Shown here one piece after another: positions 1-7,428 of a stretch of DNA of 64,000 bases. The position numbers and the translations under genes are program-made. Source of the DNA: Pandoraea pulmonicola (GTDB lineage Bacteria > Pseudomonadota > Gammaproteobacteria > Burkholderiales > Burkholderiaceae); NCBI RefSeq assembly GCF_000815105.2, contig NZ_CP010310.2, forward strand, positions 310,001 through 374,000, in the 5' to 3' direction. A model generated the notes under the pieces. It was given only the letters and a program-made list of their open reading frames with translations, had not been told where the DNA came from and ran no database searches. Each line of letters starts with the position of its first letter. Positions within the stretch are counted from its first letter, which is position 1.

Positions 1-63
1 CAGCGTCCAGCGTCCGGCGAGCAGCAGCCCGCGCAGCATGTCCCAGATCGAGAACTCGATCAT
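1..63 (-). CDS. Polar amino-acid ABC transporter permease, N-terminal fragment
   Basis: Only the first 21 codons lie inside the window; the gene continues beyond the left edge. The translation begins MIEFSIWDMLRGLLLAGRWT. Its ATG overlaps the stop of the upstream permease by four bases (ATGA), so the two are translationally coupled. In polar amino-acid ABC operons a binding protein is usually followed by two HisM/HisQ-type permeases and an ATPase, so this is probably the second permease. That role rests on position and a short hydrophobic start, not on a visible domain. Confidence 0.7.
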   Translation of the reverse strand, partial: MIEFSIWDMLRGLLLAGRWTL

Positions 64-740
64 CGTGCGCCTCCCTTGACCATGCCGCGAAAGAGGCGTC
101 GCGCGCCGCGCGTCAGCACGCGGCGCAGGGCAATCGCCAGCACCAGATAAAGCGCGGTCACGATCAGATAGCTTTCGAAAGCCCGGAACGTGCGCGACTG
201 CACGAAGTTGGCGGCATACGACAGATCGGGTACGGAGATCTGCGAGACGACGGCCGAGCCGAGCATCACGATCACGATCTGGCTGGCGAGCGCCGGGAAC
301 ACCTTGGCGAAAGCCTGCGGCAGGATGATGTGGCGCAGAATCTGCGCGCGCGTCATCGCTAGCGACTGCCCGGCTTCGGACAGGCCGCGCGGCACGGCGC
401 GCATGCCCGCGCGGAGGATCTCCGTCGCGTAGGCGCCGAGGTTCACGCTCATGGCGACGACGGCGGCCGTCGTCTCGTCGATGTGGACGCCGAGGCTGGG
501 AAGACCGAAGAAGATGAAGAACAGCTGAACGATGAAAGGCGTGTTGCGAATGAGCTCGACGTAAAGCCCCGCGATGGCCTTCAGCCACGCCGGGCCTTCC
601 TCGCGCGCGATGGCGCACAGCGCCCCGACGAGCACGCCGACGACCGTGGACACGGCCGTGAGTGCGATCGTGAGCGCGGCGCCTCGCGCGAAGAGCGTCA
701 CGTATTGCCGCAGATCGGCGAAGTCGAGAACGTAGTGCAT
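60..740 (-). CDS. Amino-acid ABC transporter permease, HisM/GlnP type
   Basis: This 226-residue inner-membrane permease would form the channel of a polar amino-acid importer together with the next gene. It has several hydrophobic segments and the ABC-permease EAA loop, seen as EILRAGMRAVPRGLSEAG followed by LRHIILPQAF, which contacts the ATPase. The start at 740 (MHYVLDFADL) is chosen because the frame upstream of it is arginine-rich and unlike the family. It lies 46 bases after the binding-protein gene on the same strand and overlaps the next permease by four bases, so the three form one operon. The substrate is not certain. Confidence 0.9.
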   Translation of the reverse strand: MHYVLDFADLRQYVTLFARGAALTIALTAVSTVVGVLVGALCAIAREEGPAWLKAIAGLYVELIRNTPFIVQLFFIFFGLPSLGVHIDETTAAVVAMSVNLGAYATEILRAGMRAVPRGLSEAGQSLAMTRAQILRHIILPQAFAKVFPALASQIVIVMLGSAVVSQISVPDLSYAANFVQSRTFRAFESYLIVTALYLVLAIALRRVLTRGARRLFRGMVKGGAR

Positions 741-786
741 CGGAAGCAGGCCGTGGATCGAAAGGTGCCTGAGCGAATGGCGATGC

Positions 787-1650
787 TCAGAGATCGGCCG
801 GCAGTGGCATGCCGAGCCACTTCTGCGACACCTTGCCGAGCGAGCCGTCCTTTTTCGATGCGGTGAGGATCTCGTTGACCTTGGCAAGCAGGCGCGGCTC
901 GTTCTTGTTCAGTCCCACGAAGCACGGCGAGTTCTTGATGAGGAACTTCGGCTCGGGCAGCTTGGGCGGATGTTTCGCCACAATCGCGGCGGCGACCACG
1001 TTGCCGGTGGCGACGAGCTGCACCTGCCCCGACAGGAAGGCGGAAATCGTACCGTTGTTGTCCTCGAAGCGCTTGATGGTCACATCGGCCGGCGCGATTT
1101 TCGAGAGTTCCAGGTCCTCCACCGCGCCGCGCGTCACGCCGATGGTCTTGCCCGACAGGTCGGCCGGCTTGGTCACGGCCAGGTCTTTCGGCCCGAACAC
1201 CCCGTTGTAGAACGGCGCATAGGCTTCCGAGAAGTCGATGACCTTCTCGCGCTCGGCGTTCTTGCCCAGGCTGGAGATCACGAGATCGGCCTTGTTGGTC
1301 GTGAGGTACGGGACGCGGTTGGCGCTGGTCACGGGCACGAGTTCGAGCTTCACGCCCATGCCCTTGGCGAGCAACGCGGCGGTATCGATGTCGTAGCCCG
1401 CCGGCTTCATGTCGGGGCCGATCGAGCCGAACGGCGGGAAGTCCTGCGGCACGGCGACACGAAGCGTGCCGCGCTTGACGATGTCGTCGAGGCTGTCGGC
1501 GTGAGCCGTGCGCGGCATTGCCATGGCGAAAGCGGCGACCGCGCTCGCGGCGAGCATCAGCGCGGTGAAGGCGCGACGGGCGCGAGCGCGCGCGCCCAGC
1601 ACGGCGGCAACGGCTTCGCGCGGGACGGCGGTGCGGGGGAACGACAGCAT
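787..1650 (-). CDS. Amino-acid ABC transporter periplasmic substrate-binding protein
   Basis: This 287-residue protein has an N-terminal signal peptide ending near Ala-His-Ala (about residue 51) and then a solute-binding family 3 fold, beginning RGTLRVAVPQDFPPFGSIGP. Typical family motifs include a YDID segment, DLVISSLGKNAEREKVIDFS and the C-terminal lobe. It would capture a polar amino acid in the periplasm and pass it to the permease encoded just downstream. It is the first gene of its operon. Upstream lie a sigma-54-like promoter (about 1732-1748), two NtrC-type dyads (1836-1903) and a dyad also found at urtA, which suggests nitrogen-starvation control. Confidence 0.92.
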   Translation of the reverse strand: MLSFPRTAVPREAVAAVLGARARARRAFTALMLAASAVAAFAMAMPRTAHADSLDDIVKRGTLRVAVPQDFPPFGSIGPDMKPAGYDIDTAALLAKGMGVKLELVPVTSANRVPYLTTNKADLVISSLGKNAEREKVIDFSEAYAPFYNGVFGPKDLAVTKPADLSGKTIGVTRGAVEDLELSKIAPADVTIKRFEDNNGTISAFLSGQVQLVATGNVVAAAIVAKHPPKLPEPKFLIKNSPCFVGLNKNEPRLLAKVNEILTASKKDGSLGKVSQKWLGMPLPADL

Positions 1651-1702
1651 GGCGGCAACCTCGATAGCGGATGGATGGACGAAGCAATTTCGACGACTGA
1701 CA

Positions 1703-1718
1703 TCTGGTCAGACCGGTC
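1703..1718 (-). promoter_or_regulatory. GGTCAGACC dyad shared with the urtA promoter (putative GntR/FadR-type operator)
   Basis: The plus-strand sequence TCTGGTCAGACCGGTC contains the dyad GGTCAGACC. The same 16 bases, with one difference, occur at 8703-8718 in front of urtA. FadR-subfamily GntR regulators bind TGGTNNNACCA-like sites, so this may be an operator. It lies just downstream of the predicted sigma-54 start point. The binding factor is unknown. Confidence 0.5.
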
Positions 1719-1731
1719 GATACAGTGAGGT

Positions 1732-1748
1732 AGCAGGAACCATGCCCG
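1732..1748 (-). promoter_or_regulatory. Candidate sigma-54 (-24/-12) promoter
   Basis: Read on the minus strand, the sequence GGGCATGGTTCCTGCT has GG and GC exactly ten bases apart, as sigma-54 promoters require. It matches the TGGCACG-N4-TTGCW consensus at most informative positions, with T for C in the first block and C for T in the second. It is weaker than the copy at urtA, but its position below two NtrC-type dyads supports it. Confidence 0.5.
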
Positions 1749-1835
1749 GCACCGCCGCTGTGCGTCGACGCTTGACGCGGCGCGCCAGCCGCCGGATGTC
1801 GGACGGCCGCCCATCTCCGCACGCGTCGGCGTATT

Positions 1836-1903
1836 GCCCCGAGTTGGTGCGAGATTCGCCGAAAGACGATGAACCACAGTGGCCTTTGTCACCAGAGTGG
1901 TGC
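1836..1903. promoter_or_regulatory. Two NtrC-type dyads
   Basis: NtrC sites follow GCACC-N5-GGTGC. Two near matches lie here: GCCCC-gagtt-GGTGC at 1836-1850 and TCACC-agagt-GGTGC at 1889-1903, each with one mismatch in ten. They lie about 100 and 150 bases upstream of the candidate -24 element, a normal distance for an enhancer-binding activator. This is pattern matching only. Confidence 0.5.
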
Positions 1904-2021
1904 AAAGAAAACGGCGCCCGAAGGAGCCCGAGAAAGACGACGCGCACGTTGCAGGCCCGTGGCCGAAGATGTCGTTGATGACAAAGAGGGCGATGGCGGC
2001 GACGCCGGGAATAGTCGGGCC

Positions 2022-2873
2022 CTAGGTCGCCCAGATCCGCAGCGGCTCGGCCGGCACGTCATGGACGATCGGGCGCAGCGTGAGCCAGTGAGCGACCAGC
2101 AGTTGGCGCACGGCTTCCATGTCGCGCCCCAGCACGCGAAGCACCAGCACGTTGCCGGGCAGGCACGTGATGCCCGCGCGCAAGTCGTCGTTGAACGGCA
2201 GGCCTTCGGCAAGCGATTCGGCGAGCTCGCGCGTGCAGGCGTCGCCCACCGCCCACAGCGTGGCAAAGACGGGGAATCCGGCGAGCCCGGTAGCGCCGGT
2301 GCGCTGCGCGTCGTCGGCGCCCAGCACCGCCTGTTCGGCCCACAGCAGACGATCGTTCGCGTCGCGCAACTCGAAGGTCGAGCGCCACCGGCCGTGCGTC
2401 CATTGCTCGCCGGCCGCTTGCCGTCCGAGCAGTGTGGCGTCCCATCCGATGATCGTCGACCCCGCCCCGAGCCGCACGGCGATGCGCTGCTGCGCGTCGG
2501 CATCTTCGAACACGATGTTCTCCAGCGGCAGCCAGTCGAGCTTTGCCCCGTCGCGGACGGTGAGCGAGACGGTTTGCGTGCCGCTGCGGCCCTGCGACTT
2601 GTACCACTTGGTTGCGCCGGGCGTCGTGAGGACGGCATGGGCGGTGTCGCCGACGTCGACGTCGATGGCGAGGCTGTCGCCGCCCGCGATGCCGCCCGGC
2701 GGATGCACGACTACCGCGTGGCAGATGCCTGGACCTTCGGGATGCAGCGACTTCTGCACGACGAGCGGTCCCTGGTGGCGACGCGTGGCGAGCACGGTGC
2801 GGGCGTCGCGCCGTGCGAAGCCCAGCGTCAGTTCGGCGTGCCAGCCCGCAACGGCGGCGTGAGGAGGGTTCAT
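2022..2873 (-). CDS. ureD: Urease accessory protein UreD (orphan)
   Basis: This 283-residue protein has the full length and motifs of UreD/UreH, which binds apo-urease with UreF and UreG during nickel insertion. Visible family features include KSLHPEGPGICHAVVVHPPG and GGIAGGDSL near the N-terminus, then TTPGATKWYKSQ and LPLENIVFEDA. The start at 2873 (MNPPHAAVAG) matches the family; an upstream start at 2927 would add 18 unusual residues. It lies 69 bases after urtE on the same strand. The oddity is that ureABC and ureEFG, which normally follow, are absent: the next gene is an amino-acid transporter. They may be elsewhere or lost. Confidence 0.9.
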   Translation of the reverse strand: MNPPHAAVAGWHAELTLGFARRDARTVLATRRHQGPLVVQKSLHPEGPGICHAVVVHPPGGIAGGDSLAIDVDVGDTAHAVLTTPGATKWYKSQGRSGTQTVSLTVRDGAKLDWLPLENIVFEDADAQQRIAVRLGAGSTIIGWDATLLGRQAAGEQWTHGRWRSTFELRDANDRLLWAEQAVLGADDAQRTGATGLAGFPVFATLWAVGDACTRELAESLAEGLPFNDDLRAGITCLPGNVLVLRVLGRDMEAVRQLLVAHWLTLRPIVHDVPAEPLRIWAT

Positions 2874-2942
2874 GACGATCGGTACGCGTTGGATGTCTGT
2901 GAATCTAACACGCACCACCCACCCCATCCCGCTTCGGCATCG

Positions 2943-3644
2943 TTACACGGCCACCATGTGGCGCACGCCGTCGTCTTCCATGTCCTTGCCGAGACCGCTT
3001 GCCACGATGGCGCCACGGCTCATCACGCGATAGTGATCCGCGAGCGCGAGGGCGAAGTCGTAATACTGCTCGACGAGCAGCACCGTCATGCCGCGCTCGT
3101 CGACCAGACGTCGCAGCGTCGCGCCGATGTCCTTGATGATCGACGGCTGAATGCCCTCGGTCGGCTCGTCGAGAATCAGCAGCTGCGGGTCGCTCATCAG
3201 CGCGCGGCCGATGGCGAGTTGCTGCTGTTGTCCGCCGGACAGATCGCCGCCGCGCCGCTGTTTCATGTCGCGCAGCACCGGAAACAGTTCGTAGATGTGC
3301 GCCGGCACGCCACGTTTGGCCTCACGTGACGGACGGCTCGCCGCACCGATCAGCAGGTTTTCCTCGACGGTGAGACGCGGGAAGATCTCGCGCCCTTGCG
3401 GCACATAAGCCAGACCGCTGGCGACGCGCGCGTATGGCGGCGCGGCGGTGATCGTCGTGCCGCGCCACGCGATGCTGCCCGACTTCACGGGCACCACGCC
3501 CATCAGGCATTTGAGCAGCGTGGTCTTGCCCACGCCGTTGCGCCCGAGCAGCACGGTGAGTTGCGCGTCGGGCACGGTGAACTCCACGTTGCGCAGGATA
3601 TGGCTGCCGCTGTAGTACTGATTGAGTGCGCGAATTTCGAGCAT
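2943..3644 (-). CDS. urtE: Urea ABC transporter ATP-binding protein UrtE
   Basis: This 233-residue cytoplasmic ATPase is one of two that drive the UrtABCDE urea importer. Visible motifs are Walker A GRNGVGKTT (about residues 34-42), the Q-loop region YVPQGREIFPRLTVEENL, the signature LSGGQQQQLAIGRAL and Walker B LLILDEPTEGIQPS, the last typical of the LivF/UrtE group. The start at 3644 (MLEIRALNQYYSG) lies two bases after the urtD stop, so translation is likely coupled. It is the last transporter gene of the operon and is followed by ureD. Confidence 0.96.
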   Translation of the reverse strand: MLEIRALNQYYSGSHILRNVEFTVPDAQLTVLLGRNGVGKTTLLKCLMGVVPVKSGSIAWRGTTITAAPPYARVASGLAYVPQGREIFPRLTVEENLLIGAASRPSREAKRGVPAHIYELFPVLRDMKQRRGGDLSGGQQQQLAIGRALMSDPQLLILDEPTEGIQPSIIKDIGATLRRLVDERGMTVLLVEQYYDFALALADHYRVMSRGAIVASGLGKDMEDDGVRHMVAV

Positions 3645-3646
3645 GG

Positions 3647-4516
3647 TCAGCGTCCCAGATACGATTCGATCACGCGCTCGTCGCGCTGCACGGCGTCGAG
3701 TGTCCCTTCGGCGAGCACCCGCCCTTCGGCCATCACCGTGACGGTGCCGGCCTCGCCCGCGAGGGCGGCGACGAACGCCATGTCGTGCTCCACGACCATC
3801 ATCGAGCATTGCCCGCGCAGCCGGTTGAGCAACTCGGCGAGCTGCGCCGTTTCCTCGTCGGTCATGCCGGCGGCCGGTTCGTCGAGCAGCAGCAGTTGCG
3901 GTCGCTGCATGAGCAGCATGCCGATCTCGAGGCGCTGCTTCTGGCCGTGCGACAACTGACCGGCGCGCACGTGCGCCTGGGGGCCGAGGTGCGTGAGCGC
4001 CAGCACTTCCTCGATGCGCTCGCGCATGGCCGACGTGAGCACCGCCCACAGCGCATGAAACCAGCGTTTGTCGCCGGCGCACGCGAGTTCGAGGTTCTCC
4101 CAGACGCTGTGATGCTCGAATACCGTCGGCTTCTGGAATTTACGTCCCACGCCGGCCTGTGCGATGGCGGGTTCGTCCAGACGCGCGAGGTCGAGTGTCT
4201 GACCGAGAAAGGCGCGTCCCGCGTCGGGACGCGTCTTGCCCGTGACCACGTCCATCATGGTGGTCTTGCCTGCGCCGTTGGGGCCGATGATGCAGCGCAG
4301 TTCGTTGGTGCGGATCGACAGCGACAGATCGTTGAGCGCACGAAAGCCGTCGAACGAGACGGAGATGTTCTCCAGGTACAGGATCAGACCGTGCGACGTA
4401 TCGATCTCGCCCGGCACGACCAGATGCGACATGCCCGTGGCGTCGCCGCTGACGGTCATCGAAGTGTCGGGGGCGTCGGCTTTCTGCCAACCGATGTCGG
4501 TCATGTATTGATTCAT
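3647..4516 (-). CDS. urtD: Urea ABC transporter ATP-binding protein UrtD
   Basis: This 289-residue protein is the second ATPase of the urea importer, of LivG type. It carries Walker A GPNGAGKTT, the GVGRKFQKPTVFEHHSVWEN segment, the signature LSHGQKQRLEIGMLL and Walker B LLLLDEPAAGMTDEE. About 50 extra N-terminal residues precede the ATPase core, as is common in UrtD. The start at 4516 overlaps the urtC stop by four bases (ATGA). Gene order urtA-B-C-D-E is canonical, which makes the assignment firm. Confidence 0.96.
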   Translation of the reverse strand: MNQYMTDIGWQKADAPDTSMTVSGDATGMSHLVVPGEIDTSHGLILYLENISVSFDGFRALNDLSLSIRTNELRCIIGPNGAGKTTMMDVVTGKTRPDAGRAFLGQTLDLARLDEPAIAQAGVGRKFQKPTVFEHHSVWENLELACAGDKRWFHALWAVLTSAMRERIEEVLALTHLGPQAHVRAGQLSHGQKQRLEIGMLLMQRPQLLLLDEPAAGMTDEETAQLAELLNRLRGQCSMMVVEHDMAFVAALAGEAGTVTVMAEGRVLAEGTLDAVQRDERVIESYLGR

Positions 4517-5712
4517 GCGCGATCTCCGGTGGCGGGGTGAGGCGCGTCGCCTTCGGCGGCGGCAGGCGCGTGTCGGGAGCGCCTGCGCGAGTACTGCGTC
4601 ACGAGTCCGATCACCCCCTGCGGCAACAGCAGCGGCACGAGCACGAACATCGCGCCGAGGAAGAACAGCCAGTACTCGGCGAAGTACGCGGTGAAGAAGC
4701 TCTTCGCGCCATTGACGAGGAAGGCCCCGGCGATGGCGCCGACGAGCGAGCCGCGTCCGCCGATGGCCACCCAGATCGCCATCTCGATGGAGTTCACCGG
4801 CGCCATCTCGCTCGGGTTGATGATGCCGACCTGCGGCACGTACAGCGCGCCGGCGATGCCGCACAGCATGGCGGACAGCGTCCACACGAAGAGCTTGTAG
4901 CCGAGCGGCCGGTAGCCGAGGAACATGGCGCGCGATTCGCCGTCGCGAATGGCGGTGACCACGCGGCCGAACTTCGAGACGACCAGCGCGCGGCACAGCA
5001 TGAAGGCGCCCACGAGCACGGCAAACGTCACGAGGAAGAGCACGGTGCGGGTATTCGCGGAAGTGACCGAATAGCCGAGAATGCGCTTGAAGTCGGTGAA
5101 GCCGTTGTTGCCGCCGAAGCCGGTTTCGTTGCGGTAGAACAGCAGCATGGCCGCGAACGTGAGCGCCTGCGTGATGATCGACAGATACACGCCCTTCACG
5201 CGCGAGCGGAAGGCCAGATACCCGAAGAGCCACGCCACGGCGCCGGGTAGCGCAACGACGAGGAACATCGCCCAGGCGAAGTGCTCGGTGCCGGTCCAGT
5301 ACCAGGGCAGCGACTTCCAGTCGAGAAACACCATGAAGTCGGGCAGGTCGCTGTGATACACGCCGTCGCGGCCGATGGCGCGCATCAGGTACATCCCCAT
5401 CGCGTAGCCGCCGAGCGCGAAGAAGAGCCCGTGGCCGAGGCTGAGAATGCCGCAATAGCCCCACACCAGATCGAGCGCGAGCGCCGCGATGGCGTAGCAC
5501 ATGATCTTGCCGACGAGCGTCATCGCGTAGGCCGACAGATGCAGCGGGTGCGACGGCGGCAGCACCAGCGCGCACACCGGCACGAGAATCAGCACGGCCA
5601 GCACGAAGACGAGCAGCGCAGGCGCCACGTGCTTCGGCAGCAGACGCGCGCGTGCGGGGACGTCGTGCGTCGTTGCGGCCGAACCCGCGGGCAAAAAGTC
5701 TGGCATTTTCAT
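4513..5712 (-). CDS. urtC: Urea ABC transporter permease UrtC
   Basis: This 399-residue multi-spanning membrane protein is the LivM-type permease of the urea importer. It has many hydrophobic helices and the conserved segment YCGILSLGHGLFFALGGYAM, followed by AIRDGESRAMFLGY and the loop IGGRGSLVGAIAGAFLVNG. The ATG at 5712 directly abuts the urtB stop. The hydrophilic C-terminal tail is rich in Arg, Pro and Ala. Confidence 0.96.
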   Translation of the reverse strand: MKMPDFLPAGSAATTHDVPARARLLPKHVAPALLVFVLAVLILVPVCALVLPPSHPLHLSAYAMTLVGKIMCYAIAALALDLVWGYCGILSLGHGLFFALGGYAMGMYLMRAIGRDGVYHSDLPDFMVFLDWKSLPWYWTGTEHFAWAMFLVVALPGAVAWLFGYLAFRSRVKGVYLSIITQALTFAAMLLFYRNETGFGGNNGFTDFKRILGYSVTSANTRTVLFLVTFAVLVGAFMLCRALVVSKFGRVVTAIRDGESRAMFLGYRPLGYKLFVWTLSAMLCGIAGALYVPQVGIINPSEMAPVNSIEMAIWVAIGGRGSLVGAIAGAFLVNGAKSFFTAYFAEYWLFFLGAMFVLVPLLLPQGVIGLVTQYSRRRSRHAPAAAEGDAPHPATGDRA

Positions 5713-7365
5713 TCAGGCCTCCGCGCTGCGCCCTTTGAGCGCGAACATGCCCTGCGGGCGTTTCTGGATGAACAGCACGATCAGGATCAGCACGGCGATC
5801 TTCGCGAGCACGGCGCCCCACACTGGTTCGAGCAGCTTGTTGGCGATGCCCAGGCCAAACGCGCCGACGATCGTCCCCGCCAGTTGTCCCACGCCGCCGA
5901 GCACCACGGCCATGAACGAATCGATGATGTAGCTCTGGCCCAGATCGGGGCCGACGTTGCCGATCTGCGAGAGCGCGCAGCCCCCCAGCCCGGCGATGCC
6001 GGCGCCGAAGGCGAACGCGTAGCTGTCGACGCGGCCCGTCTTCACGCCGACGCAGGCGGCCATCGACCGGTTCTGCGTGACGGCGCGAATGAACAGGCCG
6101 AGACGCGTGAGGTTGAGCACCGACCACGTGAGCGCCACGACGACCAGTGCGAACACGAGAATCACGATGCGGTTGTAAGGCAGCATCAGGTTCGGCAACA
6201 CGGCAATGCCGCCGCTCATCCACGACGGGTTGACGACCTCGACGTTCTGCGCGCCGAACAGCGTGCGCACCGCCTGAATCAGCAGAAGGCTGATGCCGAA
6301 GGTCGTCAACAGCGTCTCGAGTGGACGGCCGTAGAGGTGTTTGATGACGGTGCGCTCGAGCACGATGCCGAGCGCGGCGGCCACGAGGAACGCGGCGGGC
6401 ACGGCCGCCACGAGATACCAGTCGAAGGCGCCGGGCAGGAAGCGCTGGAACAACGTCTGCACGACGTAGGTGGCATACGCGCCCACCATCAGGAATTCGC
6501 CGTGCGCCATGTTGATCACGCCGATCAGACCGTACGTGATGGCCAGCCCCAACGCCGCGAGCAACAGCACGCTGCCGAGCGACAGGCCGGCGAACACCGT
6601 GCCGAAGAACTCGCTGCGACGCTGCGCCGAAGCCAGTTTCGTCAAGGCGATGTCGGCGGCGCTGCGCACGCTGGCGTCGGGTTCGGCGTACGTGCCGTCG
6701 GCCTGCTTCGCAACGATCGGCAGCAGCAGGTCGCGCATTTGCGGATCGCCGGCCGCCGCGATGAGCTCGACGGCCTCACGGCGTTTCGCTGGATCGGTGT
6801 CGTGCAGTGCGGTTTGCGCCCAGAGTTGATCGAGACGCGACTTGAGCGCCGGGTCGGTTTCCTTCGCACGCGCCTTCTCGACGAGCGCCTTGAACGCGGG
6901 CGAGGGATTTTGCAGCATCGTGTCGATGGCTTGCGCGCGAGCGTCGCGATCCGGCGAGAGCAGTGCGCCCGCGGCGGCGGCCGTGGCGACCTTGGCGCGC
7001 AGCACGTTGTTGAGCGTGAGCGAGCCGGCGTCGTCGGCCTTGAGCGTCGCACCGGTGATCGGGTCGACGTACCGGTCGCCATTCGGAATCGCGATGCGTT
7101 CGCCCACGGTCACGGCCGAATCGTCGGCCAGTGCCTTGAGCAGCGCGGCGGCCTGCGGCGAGGCGTCGGCCGCGAGATGGTCGATGGCCTGCGCCTTGGC
7201 GTCGAAGTCGTCGCCCGCGAGGGCGGTGAGATCGGCGTCGGTAAAACCGGCAATGGAGCCGGTCGTGGAAGCCGTGGCCGCCATGGCCGTGGTAGGCGAA
7301 ATGAGCGCAGCGCCCAGCGAAAGCAGGACAAGGGCGGCAGCGGTCCAGCGTCTTATCGTTATCAT
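5713..7365 (-). CDS. urtB: Urea ABC transporter permease UrtB
   Basis: This 550-residue protein is the LivH-type permease of the urea importer. It begins with a signal peptide ending near AMA-ATA and a periplasmic region of about 220 residues of helical repeats, an extension characteristic of UrtB. The permease part follows, with AALGLAITYGLIGVINMAHG and the loop VVLGGVGQLAGTIVGAFGLG. The start at 7365 (MITIRRWTAAAL) is preceded by AGAGG at good spacing; an upstream start at 7413 is less likely. It lies 63 bases after urtA. Confidence 0.95.
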   Translation of the reverse strand: MITIRRWTAAALVLLSLGAALISPTTAMAATASTTGSIAGFTDADLTALAGDDFDAKAQAIDHLAADASPQAAALLKALADDSAVTVGERIAIPNGDRYVDPITGATLKADDAGSLTLNNVLRAKVATAAAAGALLSPDRDARAQAIDTMLQNPSPAFKALVEKARAKETDPALKSRLDQLWAQTALHDTDPAKRREAVELIAAAGDPQMRDLLLPIVAKQADGTYAEPDASVRSAADIALTKLASAQRRSEFFGTVFAGLSLGSVLLLAALGLAITYGLIGVINMAHGEFLMVGAYATYVVQTLFQRFLPGAFDWYLVAAVPAAFLVAAALGIVLERTVIKHLYGRPLETLLTTFGISLLLIQAVRTLFGAQNVEVVNPSWMSGGIAVLPNLMLPYNRIVILVFALVVVALTWSVLNLTRLGLFIRAVTQNRSMAACVGVKTGRVDSYAFAFGAGIAGLGGCALSQIGNVGPDLGQSYIIDSFMAVVLGGVGQLAGTIVGAFGLGIANKLLEPVWGAVLAKIAVLILIVLFIQKRPQGMFALKGRSAEA

Positions 7366-7428
7366 CGAAACCTCTGCGGGCGCCGGAGATCGTCTCGGCG
7401 ACTCCGGCGCCATGGGGGGAAAGGGCGG

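Larger units (their letters stand above)
1651..2021. promoter_or_regulatory. Gene-free regulatory region upstream of the amino-acid ABC operon
   Basis: This 371-base stretch separates ureD from the binding-protein gene. No convincing gene is visible. It holds a sigma-54-like promoter, two NtrC-type dyads and a GGTCAGACC dyad, listed separately. No trace of ureA or of the other urease structural genes can be recognised here, although these normally follow ureD. Confidence 0.6.

Noticed and set aside
1950..2021. In-frame continuation after the ureD stop reading PTIPGVAAIALFVINDIFGHG
   Set aside because: It looks like a membrane segment, but it follows a TAG at the normal UreD length and has no start codon. 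There is no evidence for read-through.
1869..3329. Long plus-strand open frame of 486 codons
   Set aside because: It lies antisense to ureD and urtE, is rich in His, Arg and Gln, and has no motif. High-G+C genes routinely leave such open shadow frames.
3322..4082. Upstream extension of urtE and additional frames inside the ATPase genes
   Set aside because: The extension is the shifted frame of urtD; the urtE start at 3644 fits the family and the two-base gap.
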